DNA of 64,000 nt from Pseudonocardia cypriaca (GCF_006717045.1 NZ_VFPH01000001.1:496001-560000), one strand, 5' to 3'; counted from the stretch's first letter, positions 10,837-20,030 are shown. The notes: a model not told the origin generated them from the sequence alone. Made by a program: numbers and translations.

Positions 10837-13800
10837 ATGAGCACCCTGATGCCCGACCCGCCGGCGCAGCTGCAGCCCGTCTCGCTCGCCGAGCGCGAGG
10901 ACATCCGCCGGTCGATCCCGATGTCCGAGCTGGTGCTGGTCGACCGGTACGAGGCTCAGGGGTGGCGGGTCCGTACGGACGAGCGCCTCGACCGCCTGTT
11001 CGAGGCGCGCTGCGACTGGGTCCGCGCCTACGGCCGGCCCGGCCAGCCGGCGGTCGACTCCGCCGAGCTGTCGCTCACCTACGACGAACTCGACGGGCGG
11101 TCCAACCAGCTCGCCCGGTACCTCCGCCTGCGCGGCGCGAACCCCGGCGACCGGATCGGCCTGCTGTTCGACCGTCCGACCGATGCCTACGTCGCGATCC
11201 TCGCGGTCCTGAAGATCGGGGCCGCGTACGTCCCGATGGACGTCCACAGCCCGGCCCCGCGCACGGCCGCCATCGTCGCGGACGCCCGGGTGCGCACCGT
11301 GCTCTCGACGTCGGGCATCGCCGACCGGATGACGCAGATCGGCGCCGAGATCGTTCCGCTCGACCTCGCGGCACCCTTGATCGGCGAGCAGAGCCCGCAT
11401 CGGCTCCTGGACGCCGAGCGGGGGATCCGCGACGGCTCGCTCGCCTACATCACCTACCGCCCCGGCACCGACGGCCGGCCCACCGGAGTGGCCGTCGACC
11501 ACCGCAGCATCTGCAACTTCGTGAAGGTCGCCGCCGAGGTGTACGGCATCCGGCCGTGGGACCGCGTGTACCAGGGCACGTCCGTCGCTTCCGACTCGTC
11601 GGTCGAGGAGATCTGGGTGCCGTGGGCCGTTGGCGCCACCCTGGTGCCCCGCCCGACCGGCCGCGGCCTGCTGGGCAAGGACCTGCACGCCTTCCTGAGC
11701 GCGCGGCGGGTCACGGCGATGAGCTGCGCCCCGGGCCTGCTCGCCACCCTCGAGCAGGAGCTGCCCGACCTGCGGTTCCTGCTGGTTGCCGGGCCGAACT
11801 GCCCGCGGGACCTGGTCCGGCGCTGGCACAAGCCCGCCCGGCGGTTCCTGGGCGTCTACGGGCCGGCCGAGGCGACGGTCTCGGCCACCTGGACCGAGCT
11901 GCACCCGGACAAGCCGGTGACCATCGGGATCCCCCTGCCCACCTACAGCACGGTCGTCCTCGACGTCGAGGACCCGTTCCACGCGCTGCCGCACGGGCAG
12001 ATCGGGGAGATCGGCATCGTCGGCATCGGGCTGAGCTGCGGCTATCTGAACCGCGACGACCTCACCGAGAAGGCGTTCATCCCCGACTTCCTCGGCATCC
12101 CCGCGAACCCGTCCGGCCGGATCTTCCGCACCGGCGACCTGGGCCGGGTCAACCCGGATGGCGAGATCGAGTACCTGGGCCGGGTGAACGGGCGGGACGC
12201 GATGCGCGGCCACTCTACGGAGCCGGCCGACGAGATCGAGCCCGTACTGCCGGCTACCCGGGTCACGGAGCCGCTGACCGTCGAGCTGCCGGTGGTTCCT
12301 GCTGTCGACCTTCCGGTGCCGCAGGCCGTGCCCGCGTTGTCGGCGGTCCCGCTGCCCGCGTTGTCGGCGGTCCCGCTGCCCGTGCCCCAGGCGGTCGAGC
12401 TTCCCGTGCCGCAACCGATCGGGCTCCCGGTGCCGCAGGCCGTGCCGGTTCCGCAGGCGGTCCAGCTCCCGGTGCCGCAGGCCGTGCCGGTGCCCCAGGC
12501 TGTCCCCCTCCCCGTGCCGCAGGCCGTCGCGCCCTCCGGTACGCCCGCCGTCGAGCCCGTCCCGGCCGTGGGCCTGGTGGAGCCGCAGGCTCCCGTGCCC
12601 ACCGCCGAGCCGGCCGCCGGCGTCGAGCAGGCCCTCGCGGCGGTGTTGGCCGAGGTCCTCGGCACCTCGCAGGTGCCGGTCGACGCCCACTTCTTCGAGG
12701 ATCTCGGCGCCGACTCGATGGTCATGGCCCGCTTCTGCGCCAGGTTGCGCAAGCGCGACGATCTGCCCGCCGTCGCGATGAAGGACATCTACCGGCACTC
12801 GACCATCACGGCACTGGCGACCGCGTTCGCGCCCGCGCCCAGCACCCCCGACGCGGGCCTCGCGACCGCGCTCGCCGCGGTGTTGGCCGAGGTCCTCGGC
12901 GCCCCGCAGGTGCCGGTCGACGCCCACTTCTTCGAGGATCTCGGCGCGGACTCGATGGTCATGGCCCGCTTCTGCGCCAGGTTGCGCAAGCGCGACGACC
13001 TGCCCGCCGTTGCGATGAAGGACATCTACCGCCACTCCACCGTCAACGCCCTCGCCGCCGCCTTCGCGCCCGCGACCACCTCGGTCGGTCCGGCCGAGCC
13101 GCCCGAGCCGCCGATGCTGAACACGTCGATCATGCGGGCGGTCAAGGCCGTCCGCACGGTCCGCGCCGCCCGGCACCGGGCGATGCCGACCAGCAAGCCG
13201 CGCTACCTCCTCTGCGGGGCGCTGCAGCTGCTGTTCATGCTCGGCTACCCCGCTCTCACCGCTGCAGTCGGCGTGCAGGGCTTCGAGTGGGTCCTCGCAG
13301 GCACCGGCCTGATCGACGTCTACCTCCGGTCGGTCGCGTTCGGCGGCGCGATGTTCGTCGGCCTGAGCACCCTTCCGATCCTGCTCAAGTGGGTGCTCGT
13401 CGGCCGGTGGAAGCCCCAGGAGATCAGCGTCTGGAGCATGGCGTACTTCCGCTTCTGGGTGGTCAAGACGCTGATCCAGCGCAACCCGATGGCGCTGTTC
13501 GCCGGCTCGCCCCTCTACGCGCTCTACCTGAGGGCGCTGGGCGCGAGGATCGGGCGCGGCGCCGCGATCTTCTCCAAGAACGTGCCCGTGTGCACCGACC
13601 TGCTCACCATCGGCGACGGCGCGGTGATCCGGAAGGACTCGTTCCTCACCGGCTACCGGGCCCACGACGGCGTCATCCAGACGGGCGCGGTGAGCATCGG
13701 CAAGAACGCGCTGGTCGGCGAGGTCACGGTGCTCGACATCTGGACGTCACTCGGTGACGGCGCCCAGCTGGGGCACTCCTCCTCCCTGCACGCCGGACAG

Positions 13801-15399
13801 TCCGTGCCCGATGGTGAGCGCTGGCACGGCTCTCCCGCACAGCGGACCGACGTGGACTACCAGCGGATCCCCGCGGGGCACATCAGCACCGCGCGCCGGG
13901 TCGGCTTCGCGACCGTGCAGCTGGTGAACCTGCTCCTGGTGGGTTCGCCGGTGGCGTTCGGCGGCATGGTCCTGGCCCTCACCGCGGTCCCGCAGCTCGC
14001 GGCCCTCTTGGCTCCGGGTCCGGCGCAGTTCACGAGCTGGACCTTCTACCGCGACGCACTGGTCATGTCCGGGGTGCTCTTCTTCGGAGCCGTTCTCGGC
14101 GGCCTCGTGTTCATGGGCACCGTCCCCCGGCTGCTGAACCGCGCCATCAAGCCGGGCAAGGTCTACCCGCTGTACGGGTTCCACTACTGGGTCCAGCGAG
14201 CGATAGCGCGCACGACCAACCGGAAGTTCTACACCCGCCTCTTCGGGGACAGCTCCTACATCGTCCATTACCTGCGTTGGCTGGGTTACGACCTCCGCGG
14301 AGTGCAGCAGACCGGCTCGAACTTCGGTGAGGACGTCAAGCACGACACCCCGTTCCTCAGCGCGGTCGGCAGCGGAACGGTCGTCGCGGACGGGCTGTCC
14401 ATCATCAACGCCGATTTCTCGAACACGTCGTTCCGCCTGTCCCGCGTGTCGATCGGGGCCCACAACTTCCTCGGCAACAGGATCGCCTACCCCGCGCAGG
14501 GCAGGACGGGGGACAACTGCCTCCTCGCGACGAAGCTCATGGTTCCCGTGGACGGGCAGGCGCGGGAAGGCGTGGGCCTGCTGGGCGCGCCGAGCTTCGA
14601 GATCCCCCGGACGGTCGAGCGGGACAGGCAGCTCGACGTGGGCAGCGCGGACGAGCTGCGCCGCGGCCTGTGGGCCAAGAACGTCCACAACACGATCACG
14701 ATGGCGCTGTTCCTGCTGGTGCGCTGGATCTTCTTCTTCGCCGTCACCGTGCTCTACCAGGTGGCCCTCGACGTGCGGACCGTGCTGGGCGTGCCCGCGG
14801 TCGTGCTGGCAGGGGTCGGCGTCTTCTTCTTCACCGCGACCTACTGGGTGCTGGTCGACCGCATGTTCCGGTCGCTGCAGGCATTGCGGCCGCAGGGCTG
14901 CTCGATCTACGACCGTGCCTTCTGGCGGCACGAGCGGTTCTGGAAGATCTCCGCCGACACCTACCTCAATGTTTTCAACGGCACTCCCCTCAAGAGCGTG
15001 ATCTGGCGCCTGCTGGGTGTGCGGATCGGCCGGCGGGTCTTCGACGACGGCTGCTTCCTGACCGAGCGGACGTTCAGCACGATCGGGGACGGGGCCACGC
15101 TCAACGCGGGCAGCGTCATCCAGTGCCATTCGCAGGAGGACGGCGGGTTCAAGTCCGACCGCACGGTTATCGGTGCCGGCTGCACGCTCGGTGTCGGCGC
15201 ATTCGTCCACTACGGCGTGACGATGGGCGACGGGGCGGTGCTCGCCGCCGACTCCTTCCTCATGAAGGGCGAGGAAATGCCCCCGGGCGCGCAGTGGGGT
15301 GGAAACCCCGCCAAGAAGATGCGCGGGCACTCGGGTGATCTGCAGGTCCGAAAGATGAACATCGACGACAACTACGCGGCCGAGCTCGTCCGCGTCTGA
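10837..15399 (+). CDS. Pls-type membrane non-ribosomal peptide synthetase with degenerate A domain and two tandem carrier domains
   Basis: A 1520-residue protein with the layout of epsilon-poly-L-lysine synthetase (Pls): adenylation region, carrier, then six membrane segments around three soluble acyltransferase-like/left-handed beta-helix domains. Residues ~55-460 resemble an A domain (A5 as GVYGPAEATV, A7 as FRTGDLGRVNPDG), but A3 reads YRPGTDGRPTG (Lys to Thr216), A8 is eroded, and the C-terminal subdomain with the A10 lysine is absent. A PVPQAV-repeat linker (~480-595) follows, then two almost identical carrier domains with LGADSM serines Ser627 and Ser706. Predicted membrane segments lie near 790, 833, 1024, 1075, 1287 and 1319. 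Beta-helix domains lie near 885-1010 (IGRGAAIFSKNVPV), 1115-1260 and 1385-1500 (IGAGCTLGVGAFVHYGV). Known Pls enzymes polymerise one amino acid without release. Here activation must come from elsewhere, probably the A-T protein at 15432. AAGGGG precedes the ATG. Confidence 0.88.
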   Translation: MSTLMPDPPAQLQPVSLAEREDIRRSIPMSELVLVDRYEAQGWRVRTDERLDRLFEARCDWVRAYGRPGQPAVDSAELSLTYDELDGRSNQLARYLRLRGANPGDRIGLLFDRPTDAYVAILAVLKIGAAYVPMDVHSPAPRTAAIVADARVRTVLSTSGIADRMTQIGAEIVPLDLAAPLIGEQSPHRLLDAERGIRDGSLAYITYRPGTDGRPTGVAVDHRSICNFVKVAAEVYGIRPWDRVYQGTSVASDSSVEEIWVPWAVGATLVPRPTGRGLLGKDLHAFLSARRVTAMSCAPGLLATLEQELPDLRFLLVAGPNCPRDLVRRWHKPARRFLGVYGPAEATVSATWTELHPDKPVTIGIPLPTYSTVVLDVEDPFHALPHGQIGEIGIVGIGLSCGYLNRDDLTEKAFIPDFLGIPANPSGRIFRTGDLGRVNPDGEIEYLGRVNGRDAMRGHSTEPADEIEPVLPATRVTEPLTVELPVVPAVDLPVPQAVPALSAVPLPALSAVPLPVPQAVELPVPQPIGLPVPQAVPVPQAVQLPVPQAVPVPQAVPLPVPQAVAPSGTPAVEPVPAVGLVEPQAPVPTAEPAAGVEQALAAVLAEVLGTSQVPVDAHFFEDLGADSMVMARFCARLRKRDDLPAVAMKDIYRHSTITALATAFAPAPSTPDAGLATALAAVLAEVLGAPQVPVDAHFFEDLGADSMVMARFCARLRKRDDLPAVAMKDIYRHSTVNALAAAFAPATTSVGPAEPPEPPMLNTSIMRAVKAVRTVRAARHRAMPTSKPRYLLCGALQLLFMLGYPALTAAVGVQGFEWVLAGTGLIDVYLRSVAFGGAMFVGLSTLPILLKWVLVGRWKPQEISVWSMAYFRFWVVKTLIQRNPMALFAGSPLYALYLRALGARIGRGAAIFSKNVPVCTDLLTIGDGAVIRKDSFLTGYRAHDGVIQTGAVSIGKNALVGEVTVLDIWTSLGDGAQLGHSSSLHAGQSVPDGERWHGSPAQRTDVDYQRIPAGHISTARRVGFATVQLVNLLLVGSPVAFGGMVLALTAVPQLAALLAPGPAQFTSWTFYRDALVMSGVLFFGAVLGGLVFMGTVPRLLNRAIKPGKVYPLYGFHYWVQRAIARTTNRKFYTRLFGDSSYIVHYLRWLGYDLRGVQQTGSNFGEDVKHDTPFLSAVGSGTVVADGLSIINADFSNTSFRLSRVSIGAHNFLGNRIAYPAQGRTGDNCLLATKLMVPVDGQAREGVGLLGAPSFEIPRTVERDRQLDVGSADELRRGLWAKNVHNTITMALFLLVRWIFFFAVTVLYQVALDVRTVLGVPAVVLAGVGVFFFTATYWVLVDRMFRSLQALRPQGCSIYDRAFWRHERFWKISADTYLNVFNGTPLKSVIWRLLGVRIGRRVFDDGCFLTERTFSTIGDGATLNAGSVIQCHSQEDGGFKSDRTVIGAGCTLGVGAFVHYGVTMGDGAVLAADSFLMKGEEMPPGAQWGGNPAKKMRGHSGDLQVRKMNIDDNYAAELVRV
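12298..12530 (+). repeat. In-frame PVPQAV linker repeat
   Basis: Within the synthetase gene, short units encoding variants of LPVPQAV occur about ten times, with ALSAVPLP units interspersed, giving a Pro/Val/Gln/Leu linker with no predicted fold. It stands exactly where the C-terminal adenylation subdomain would be expected. The DNA units (CCGGTGCCGCAGGCCGTG and close variants) are similar enough to expand or contract by slippage. Confidence 0.8.
12622..13095 (+). repeat. 237-bp tandem duplication of the carrier domain
   Basis: Two head-to-tail copies of 237 bp (12622-12858 and 12859-13095), each encoding a complete carrier domain. Long stretches are identical in DNA, including third codon positions, for example from VPVDAHFFEDLG to MKDIYRHST, with differences concentrated at the ends. 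This indicates a recent duplication or ongoing gene conversion. Confidence 0.9.
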
Positions 15400-15431
15400 C
15401 ACCCCGCACACAAAGACGAAGGGACGATCCG

Positions 15432-17966
15432 ATGAACACGCTGATCGAGACCGGCCGGGAGTTCTGGCGGGGTGCCCTGCTCGCGGGCGGCGCCACCGCA
15501 ATCGGCCGGTGGACGCTCGACCCGGCCGCCGGTGTCGCCGTGCACGTCGCGACCCTGGACGACGACCTCGCGGCGGCGATGCGCGGGCTCGCCGACTCGA
15601 TGGAGCTGCCGCTGCACTCGGTGGCGCTGGCCGCGCACGCGAAGGTGCTGGCCGCGCTGTCCGGCGAGCAGGACGTGGTGACCGGGTACGCGGCGGGCCC
15701 CGGTGGCCGGGCGCTTCCGTGCCCGCTCCCGACCGGGGCCCGCTCGTGGCGGTCCTTGCTGAGCGACACCGCTCGGGTCGAGATGAACCTCGTGCTGCAC
15801 CGCGGCATCGACGTGGACGCGCTGCAGCGCGAGCTGGGCGTCGCCGGGCCGGCGTACGAGACCGAGTTCGACCCGATCGGCACGCACGACACCGGGCGCG
15901 ATCCCGCCGAGGACGTCGTGCTGCGGGTGGGGCTGGTGAACGGCGGCCGCGCGCTGCGGCTCACGTACCGCACCGACGCGCTCGACGCGGCCGCCGCCGA
16001 GCGGATCGCCGGCTACCACCTCACCGCCATCGCGCTGATGGTCGCCGATCCGGACGCCGAACACGGGCGCGCGAGCCTGCTGGCGGACGACGAGCTGCAC
16101 TTCCAGCTCGACGGGCTGGCCGGGCCGCGCCGGGAGCTGCCGGACCGCCGGTTCCACGAGCTGTTCGAGGAGCGGGTGCGGATGCACCCGGACGCCGTCG
16201 CCGCCGTGCACGGCAACCGGGAGTGGACCTACCGCGAGCTCAACGCGAAGGCCAATCGGCTGGGTCGGGCGCTGCAGGCGCGCGGGGTGCGCCGCGAGGG
16301 TGTGGTCGCGGTGGTGACCGAGCGGAACCTGGACTGGATGGCCTCGGTCATCGCGATCTTCAAGGCAGGCGGGGTGTACCTGCCCATCGAGCCGCACTTC
16401 CCGGCGGACCGCATCGCGAGGACCCTGTCCCGGGCGGGCTGCACGCTGGTGCTCACCGAACCGGGCAGCACGACCACGCTGGACAAGGCCCTCGACACGC
16501 TCCCGGCCGTGCAGCAGGTGTTCGTCGACACCGCCTACGCCGAAGGGCACGCCGCGGACGACCTCGGGGTCGCCGTGACGGCCGACCAGCTCGCGTACAT
16601 CTACTTCACCTCGGGCTCCACCGGCGAGCCGAAGGGCGCGATGTGCGAGCACGCCGGCATGCTCAACCACCTCCACGCGAAGATCGCCGACCTCGGCATC
16701 CGCGAGCGTGAGGTGGTCGCCCAGGTCGCGCCGCAGTGCTTCGACATCTCGCTGTGGCAGCTGGTGTCCGCGTTGCTCGTCGGCGGCCGGACCGTCCTGG
16801 TCGAGCAGGACGTGATCCTGGACGTCGCGCGGTTCGTCGACACGATCGAACGCGGGCGGGTCGGGGTCGTGCAGGTGGTGCCCTCGTACCTCGAGGTCGT
16901 ACTGGCCTACCTGGAGCAGCACCCCCGTGAGCTGCCGGACCTGCGCTGCGTCTCGGCCACCGGGGAGGCGCTCAAGACCGAGCTCGCCCAGCGCTTCTTC
17001 GCCGCCCGCCCCGGGTCCACCCTGGTCAACGCCTACGGGCTGACCGAGACCTCGGACGACACCAACCACGAGGTCATGCGCGCCGCTCCGGAGGGGGACC
17101 GGATGCCGCTGGGCCCCGCGGTGCAGAACGTCAACGTCTACGTCGTCGACGAGAACCTGAACCCGGTGCCGCTGGGCGCCCCCGGCCTGATCGCGTTCTC
17201 GGGGGTGTGCGTGGGCCGCGGGTACGTCAACGACCCCGAGCGCACCCGGACCACCTACCTGACCGACCCGCACCGCCCCGGCCAGCGGCTCTACAAGGGC
17301 GGCGACTTCGGGCGCTGGCGGCCCGACGGCAAGCTGGAGTTCCTCGGCCGCCGCGACAGCCAGGTGAAGATCTCCGGCTTCCGCATCGAGATCGGCGAGA
17401 TCGACAACACCCTGCTGCGGGTGCCCGGCGTCCGCGACGGCGCCGTGGTCGTGGCCGAGCGGCCCGACCGGGGCAAGCACCTGGTCGCCTTCTACGCCGG
17501 CGAGCGCCTCGGCGTCGAGCCGCTGCGGGAGCGGCTGGGCGCCTCGCTGCCGCACTACATGGTCCCGGTGGCGTTCCACTGGCGGGAGAGCCTGCCGCTC
17601 ACGGCCAACGGCAAGATCGACACCAAGGCGCTCACCACCATGGCCGCCGAGCTCGCCGTCACCGACGAGGACGAGTACGCCACGCCGATCACGCCCACCG
17701 AGGTGCGGCTCGCTTCCGTGTGGGAGAAGGTCCTCGGCGTCTCGGCTGACCAGATCGGCCGGCAGGGCCACTTCTTCGACCTGGGCGGCTCGTCGCTGTC
17801 CGCGGTCAAGCTCGCCGTCGCCCTCGACCGCGTCGTGTCGCTCAAGGACGTCATCCGCCACCCGGTGCTCGCCGAGCTCGCCGAGCTGCTCGACAGCAGG
17901 CAGGCGTCGATCGAGGAGCCCGCGGACGGCGAAGGGGCCTTCGCCCTCACCTGCCGACACGCCTGA
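15432..17966 (+). CDS. Stand-alone NRPS adenylation-thiolation protein with remnant condensation domain
   Basis: An 844-residue protein. Residues ~1-215 resemble the C-terminal half of a condensation domain (SGEQDVVTGYAAG, NLVLHRGIDVDALQRE) without any HHxxxDG. Residues ~230-745 are a complete adenylation domain: A3 YFTSGSTGEPKG (Lys401), A5 NAYGLTET, A7 YKGGDFGRW, A8 GRRDSQVKISGFRIEIGEID, A10 LTANGKID (Lys728). A carrier domain follows with LGGSSLSAVK (Ser788). A hand alignment to GrsA gives the pocket D-I-W-S-S-T-A-D-D-K; the Asp at position 331 is shared with ornithine/Dab/Lys-type codes, consistent with a diamino acid such as Dap. Lies 32 bp after the Pls-like gene with AAGGGA before its ATG. 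It probably supplies activated Dap to the carriers of that protein. Confidence 0.85.
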   Translation: MNTLIETGREFWRGALLAGGATAIGRWTLDPAAGVAVHVATLDDDLAAAMRGLADSMELPLHSVALAAHAKVLAALSGEQDVVTGYAAGPGGRALPCPLPTGARSWRSLLSDTARVEMNLVLHRGIDVDALQRELGVAGPAYETEFDPIGTHDTGRDPAEDVVLRVGLVNGGRALRLTYRTDALDAAAAERIAGYHLTAIALMVADPDAEHGRASLLADDELHFQLDGLAGPRRELPDRRFHELFEERVRMHPDAVAAVHGNREWTYRELNAKANRLGRALQARGVRREGVVAVVTERNLDWMASVIAIFKAGGVYLPIEPHFPADRIARTLSRAGCTLVLTEPGSTTTLDKALDTLPAVQQVFVDTAYAEGHAADDLGVAVTADQLAYIYFTSGSTGEPKGAMCEHAGMLNHLHAKIADLGIREREVVAQVAPQCFDISLWQLVSALLVGGRTVLVEQDVILDVARFVDTIERGRVGVVQVVPSYLEVVLAYLEQHPRELPDLRCVSATGEALKTELAQRFFAARPGSTLVNAYGLTETSDDTNHEVMRAAPEGDRMPLGPAVQNVNVYVVDENLNPVPLGAPGLIAFSGVCVGRGYVNDPERTRTTYLTDPHRPGQRLYKGGDFGRWRPDGKLEFLGRRDSQVKISGFRIEIGEIDNTLLRVPGVRDGAVVVAERPDRGKHLVAFYAGERLGVEPLRERLGASLPHYMVPVAFHWRESLPLTANGKIDTKALTTMAAELAVTDEDEYATPITPTEVRLASVWEKVLGVSADQIGRQGHFFDLGGSSLSAVKLAVALDRVVSLKDVIRHPVLAELAELLDSRQASIEEPADGEGAFALTCRHA

Positions 17967-18018
17967 GAGATCCGAACCGAGTCCATCACTCGAACGAACC
18001 CGACAAGAGGAGATACCG

Positions 18019-19008
18019 ATGTCGTCCCCCCACCTGGCGCCACCGCTCGACGTCGAGCTGCGTCCCGGCCGGACCCCGCTCCTGCAGGTCGAACCCACCG
18101 CCGATGCCCTGGGCTGGGCGGCCCAGCACCGGGACGGGCTGCGGGCAGGCGTGGCGCGGCACGGCGCCGTCCTCGTCCGCGGCCTCGGGCTGCGTGACGC
18201 GGCGCAGGTCGCGGCCGTGTTCCAGCGGCTCGGCACCGGCCTGATGGCCGAGCGGGAGGCGTTCGCTCCGCGGCAGACGTACTACGAGGGCGTCTACTCC
18301 TCGACGAAGTGGCCCGCGAACCAGCCGATGTGCATGCACCACGAGCTGAGCTACAGCCTCGAGACCCCCTCCCTGATGCTGTTCGCGTGCCTGACCCCAC
18401 CGGTGTCGGGTGGCGTCACCGGGGTGGCGGACTCGACGGCCGTGATGAACGGGCTGCCCCCGGATCTGGTGCAGCGGTTCGCACGCGAGGGCTGGATGCT
18501 CGTTCGCAACTACAACGACGAGATCGGGGCGTCCTACGCCGACGCGTTCGGCACGGCCGACCGCGGCGCCGTCGAGGCCTACTGCCGGGCGAACGCAATC
18601 GAGTTCGAGTGGCGGCCCGACGGCGGCCTGCGCACGCGTCAGCGGCGCCACGCGCTGGTCGGGCACCCGGTCACCGGGCAGGCGTGCTGGTTCAACCAGA
18701 TCGCCTTCCTCAACGAGTGGACGATGGACCCCGACGTGCACGAGTACCTCGTGGAGGCGTACGGCGCCGACGGCCTGCCGTTCACGACCTGCTTCGGCGG
18801 GGGCGAGCCGGTCGGAGAGGACATCGTCGAGCTGCTCAACCGGGTCTACGAGGCCAACACCCTCCGGGAGCCGTGGCAGGCGGGCGACCTGATGCTCGTC
18901 GACAACGTGCGGATGGCGCACAGCCGGGAGCCGTACCAGGGCGAGCGCGATGTGCTGGTCGGCATGTCCGAGCCACTGCGGATGCCCGTGCCCGGAGGTG
19001 CCCGGTGA
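18019..19008 (+). CDS. TauD/TfdA-type 2-oxoglutarate/Fe(II) oxygenase
   Basis: A 329-residue non-haem iron oxygenase of the TauD/clavaminate-synthase-like group. The metal triad is visible as His107-x-Glu109 (MHHELSYS) and His301 (RMAHSREPYQG), with Arg310 placed to bind 2-oxoglutarate. An HxE rather than HxD motif is also found in clavaminate synthase and the arginine hydroxylases of NRPS clusters. In this operon it may hydroxylate an amino acid while free or carrier-bound, possibly the beta-carbon of Dap; that is inference. GAGGAG precedes the ATG. Its TGA overlaps the GTG of sbnB (GTGA), so the two are coupled. Confidence 0.85.
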   Translation: MSSPHLAPPLDVELRPGRTPLLQVEPTADALGWAAQHRDGLRAGVARHGAVLVRGLGLRDAAQVAAVFQRLGTGLMAEREAFAPRQTYYEGVYSSTKWPANQPMCMHHELSYSLETPSLMLFACLTPPVSGGVTGVADSTAVMNGLPPDLVQRFAREGWMLVRNYNDEIGASYADAFGTADRGAVEAYCRANAIEFEWRPDGGLRTRQRRHALVGHPVTGQACWFNQIAFLNEWTMDPDVHEYLVEAYGADGLPFTTCFGGGEPVGEDIVELLNRVYEANTLREPWQAGDLMLVDNVRMAHSREPYQGERDVLVGMSEPLRMPVPGGAR

Positions 19009-20030
19009 GTGGCGTGCCGCCGTTCGTGGTGATCTCCGGTGCGCAGGTCCAGCGCGCGCTGCAGGGGCGGGAGAAGCAGATCGTCGAGCTGGTCGACGCC
19101 GTCTACCGGCTGCACGGCGCGGGCGACTCGGTGAACCCGCCGTCCTACTTCCTGCGGTTCCCGGACCGCCCGACCGCCCGGATCATCGCGCTGCCCGCCT
19201 CGATCGGCGGGTCGATCCGGGTCGACGGCCTGAAGTGGATCTCCAGCTTCCCGGAGAACGTGGCCGCCGGCATCCCGCGGGCGTCGGCCGTGCTGATCCT
19301 CAACGACCACGACACCGGCTACCCGTTCGCCTGCATGGAGAGCTCCATCATCAGCGCCTGCCGGACGGCGGCGTCGGCGGCACTGGGGGCGGACCGGCTC
19401 ACCCGGGGGAGGGCCCGACCGGCCCGTGTCGGGTTCGTCGGGACCGGGCTGATCGCCCGGTACATCCACACGTTCCTGGCCGGCACCGGCTGGTCGTTCG
19501 ACGAGATCGGCGTGCACGACCTGTCCGCCGACAGCGCGGCAGGCTTCCGCGGTCACCTGGAGCGGTCCGGGGTGGCGGGGCGCATCACGGTGCACGACAG
19601 CGCCGAGCAGCTGATCCGCTCGTCCGACCTGGTCGTGTTCGCCACCGTGGCAGGCGCGCCGCACGTCCACGACGTCTCGTGGTTCGCGCACAACCCGGTG
19701 GTGCTGCACGTGTCCCTGCGCGACCTCGCGCCGGAGATCCTGCTCGCCTCCACCAACGTCGTCGACGATGTCGAGCACTGCCTCAAGGCCGACACCTCGC
19801 CACACCTGGTCGAGCAGCGAACCGGCAACCGGGACTTCCTGCTCGGCACGCTGGACGACGTGATGGCCGGCCGGGTGAGCGTGCCACCGGACCGGCCGGT
19901 GGTGTTCTCCCCGTTCGGCCTCGGCGTCCTGGACCTGGCGGTGGGCAAGTACGTCTACGACGAGATGGCCCGCTCGGGCGAGCTGCACGTCATCGACGGC
20001 TTCTTCCACGAGCTGAGCCGCCACGGATGA
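19005..20030 (+). CDS. sbnB: 2,3-diaminopropionate biosynthesis protein SbnB (ornithine cyclodeaminase family)
   Basis: A 341-residue NAD-dependent enzyme of the ornithine cyclodeaminase/mu-crystallin family. SbnB oxidatively hydrolyses the SbnA product to 2-oxoglutarate and L-Dap. Seen: NPPSYFLRFPD, RVDGLKWISSFPENV, NDHDTGYPFACMESSIISACRTAA and the Rossmann loop VGFVGTGLIARYI, all as in SbnB. GTG start at 19005, with GGAGG 6 nt upstream and a 4-bp GTGA overlap with the oxygenase gene. Its stop overlaps the next ATG (ATGA). With sbnA this completes a two-step route to Dap from O-phosphoserine and glutamate. Confidence 0.88.
   Translation: MSGVPPFVVISGAQVQRALQGREKQIVELVDAVYRLHGAGDSVNPPSYFLRFPDRPTARIIALPASIGGSIRVDGLKWISSFPENVAAGIPRASAVLILNDHDTGYPFACMESSIISACRTAASAALGADRLTRGRARPARVGFVGTGLIARYIHTFLAGTGWSFDEIGVHDLSADSAAGFRGHLERSGVAGRITVHDSAEQLIRSSDLVVFATVAGAPHVHDVSWFAHNPVVLHVSLRDLAPEILLASTNVVDDVEHCLKADTSPHLVEQRTGNRDFLLGTLDDVMAGRVSVPPDRPVVFSPFGLGVLDLAVGKYVYDEMARSGELHVIDGFFHELSRHG

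Noticed and set aside
10732..13665. Long minus-strand open frame (977 codons) opposite the Pls-like gene
   Set aside because: It is antisense to a gene with clear domain order, is very rich in Arg/His/Gly/Asp with no recognisable motif, and is explained by the codon bias of GC-rich DNA.
13747..15501. Minus-strand open frame (584 codons) opposite the membrane half of the synthetase
   Set aside because: Antisense shadow of coding sequence; composition is low in hydrophobics and lacks any domain.
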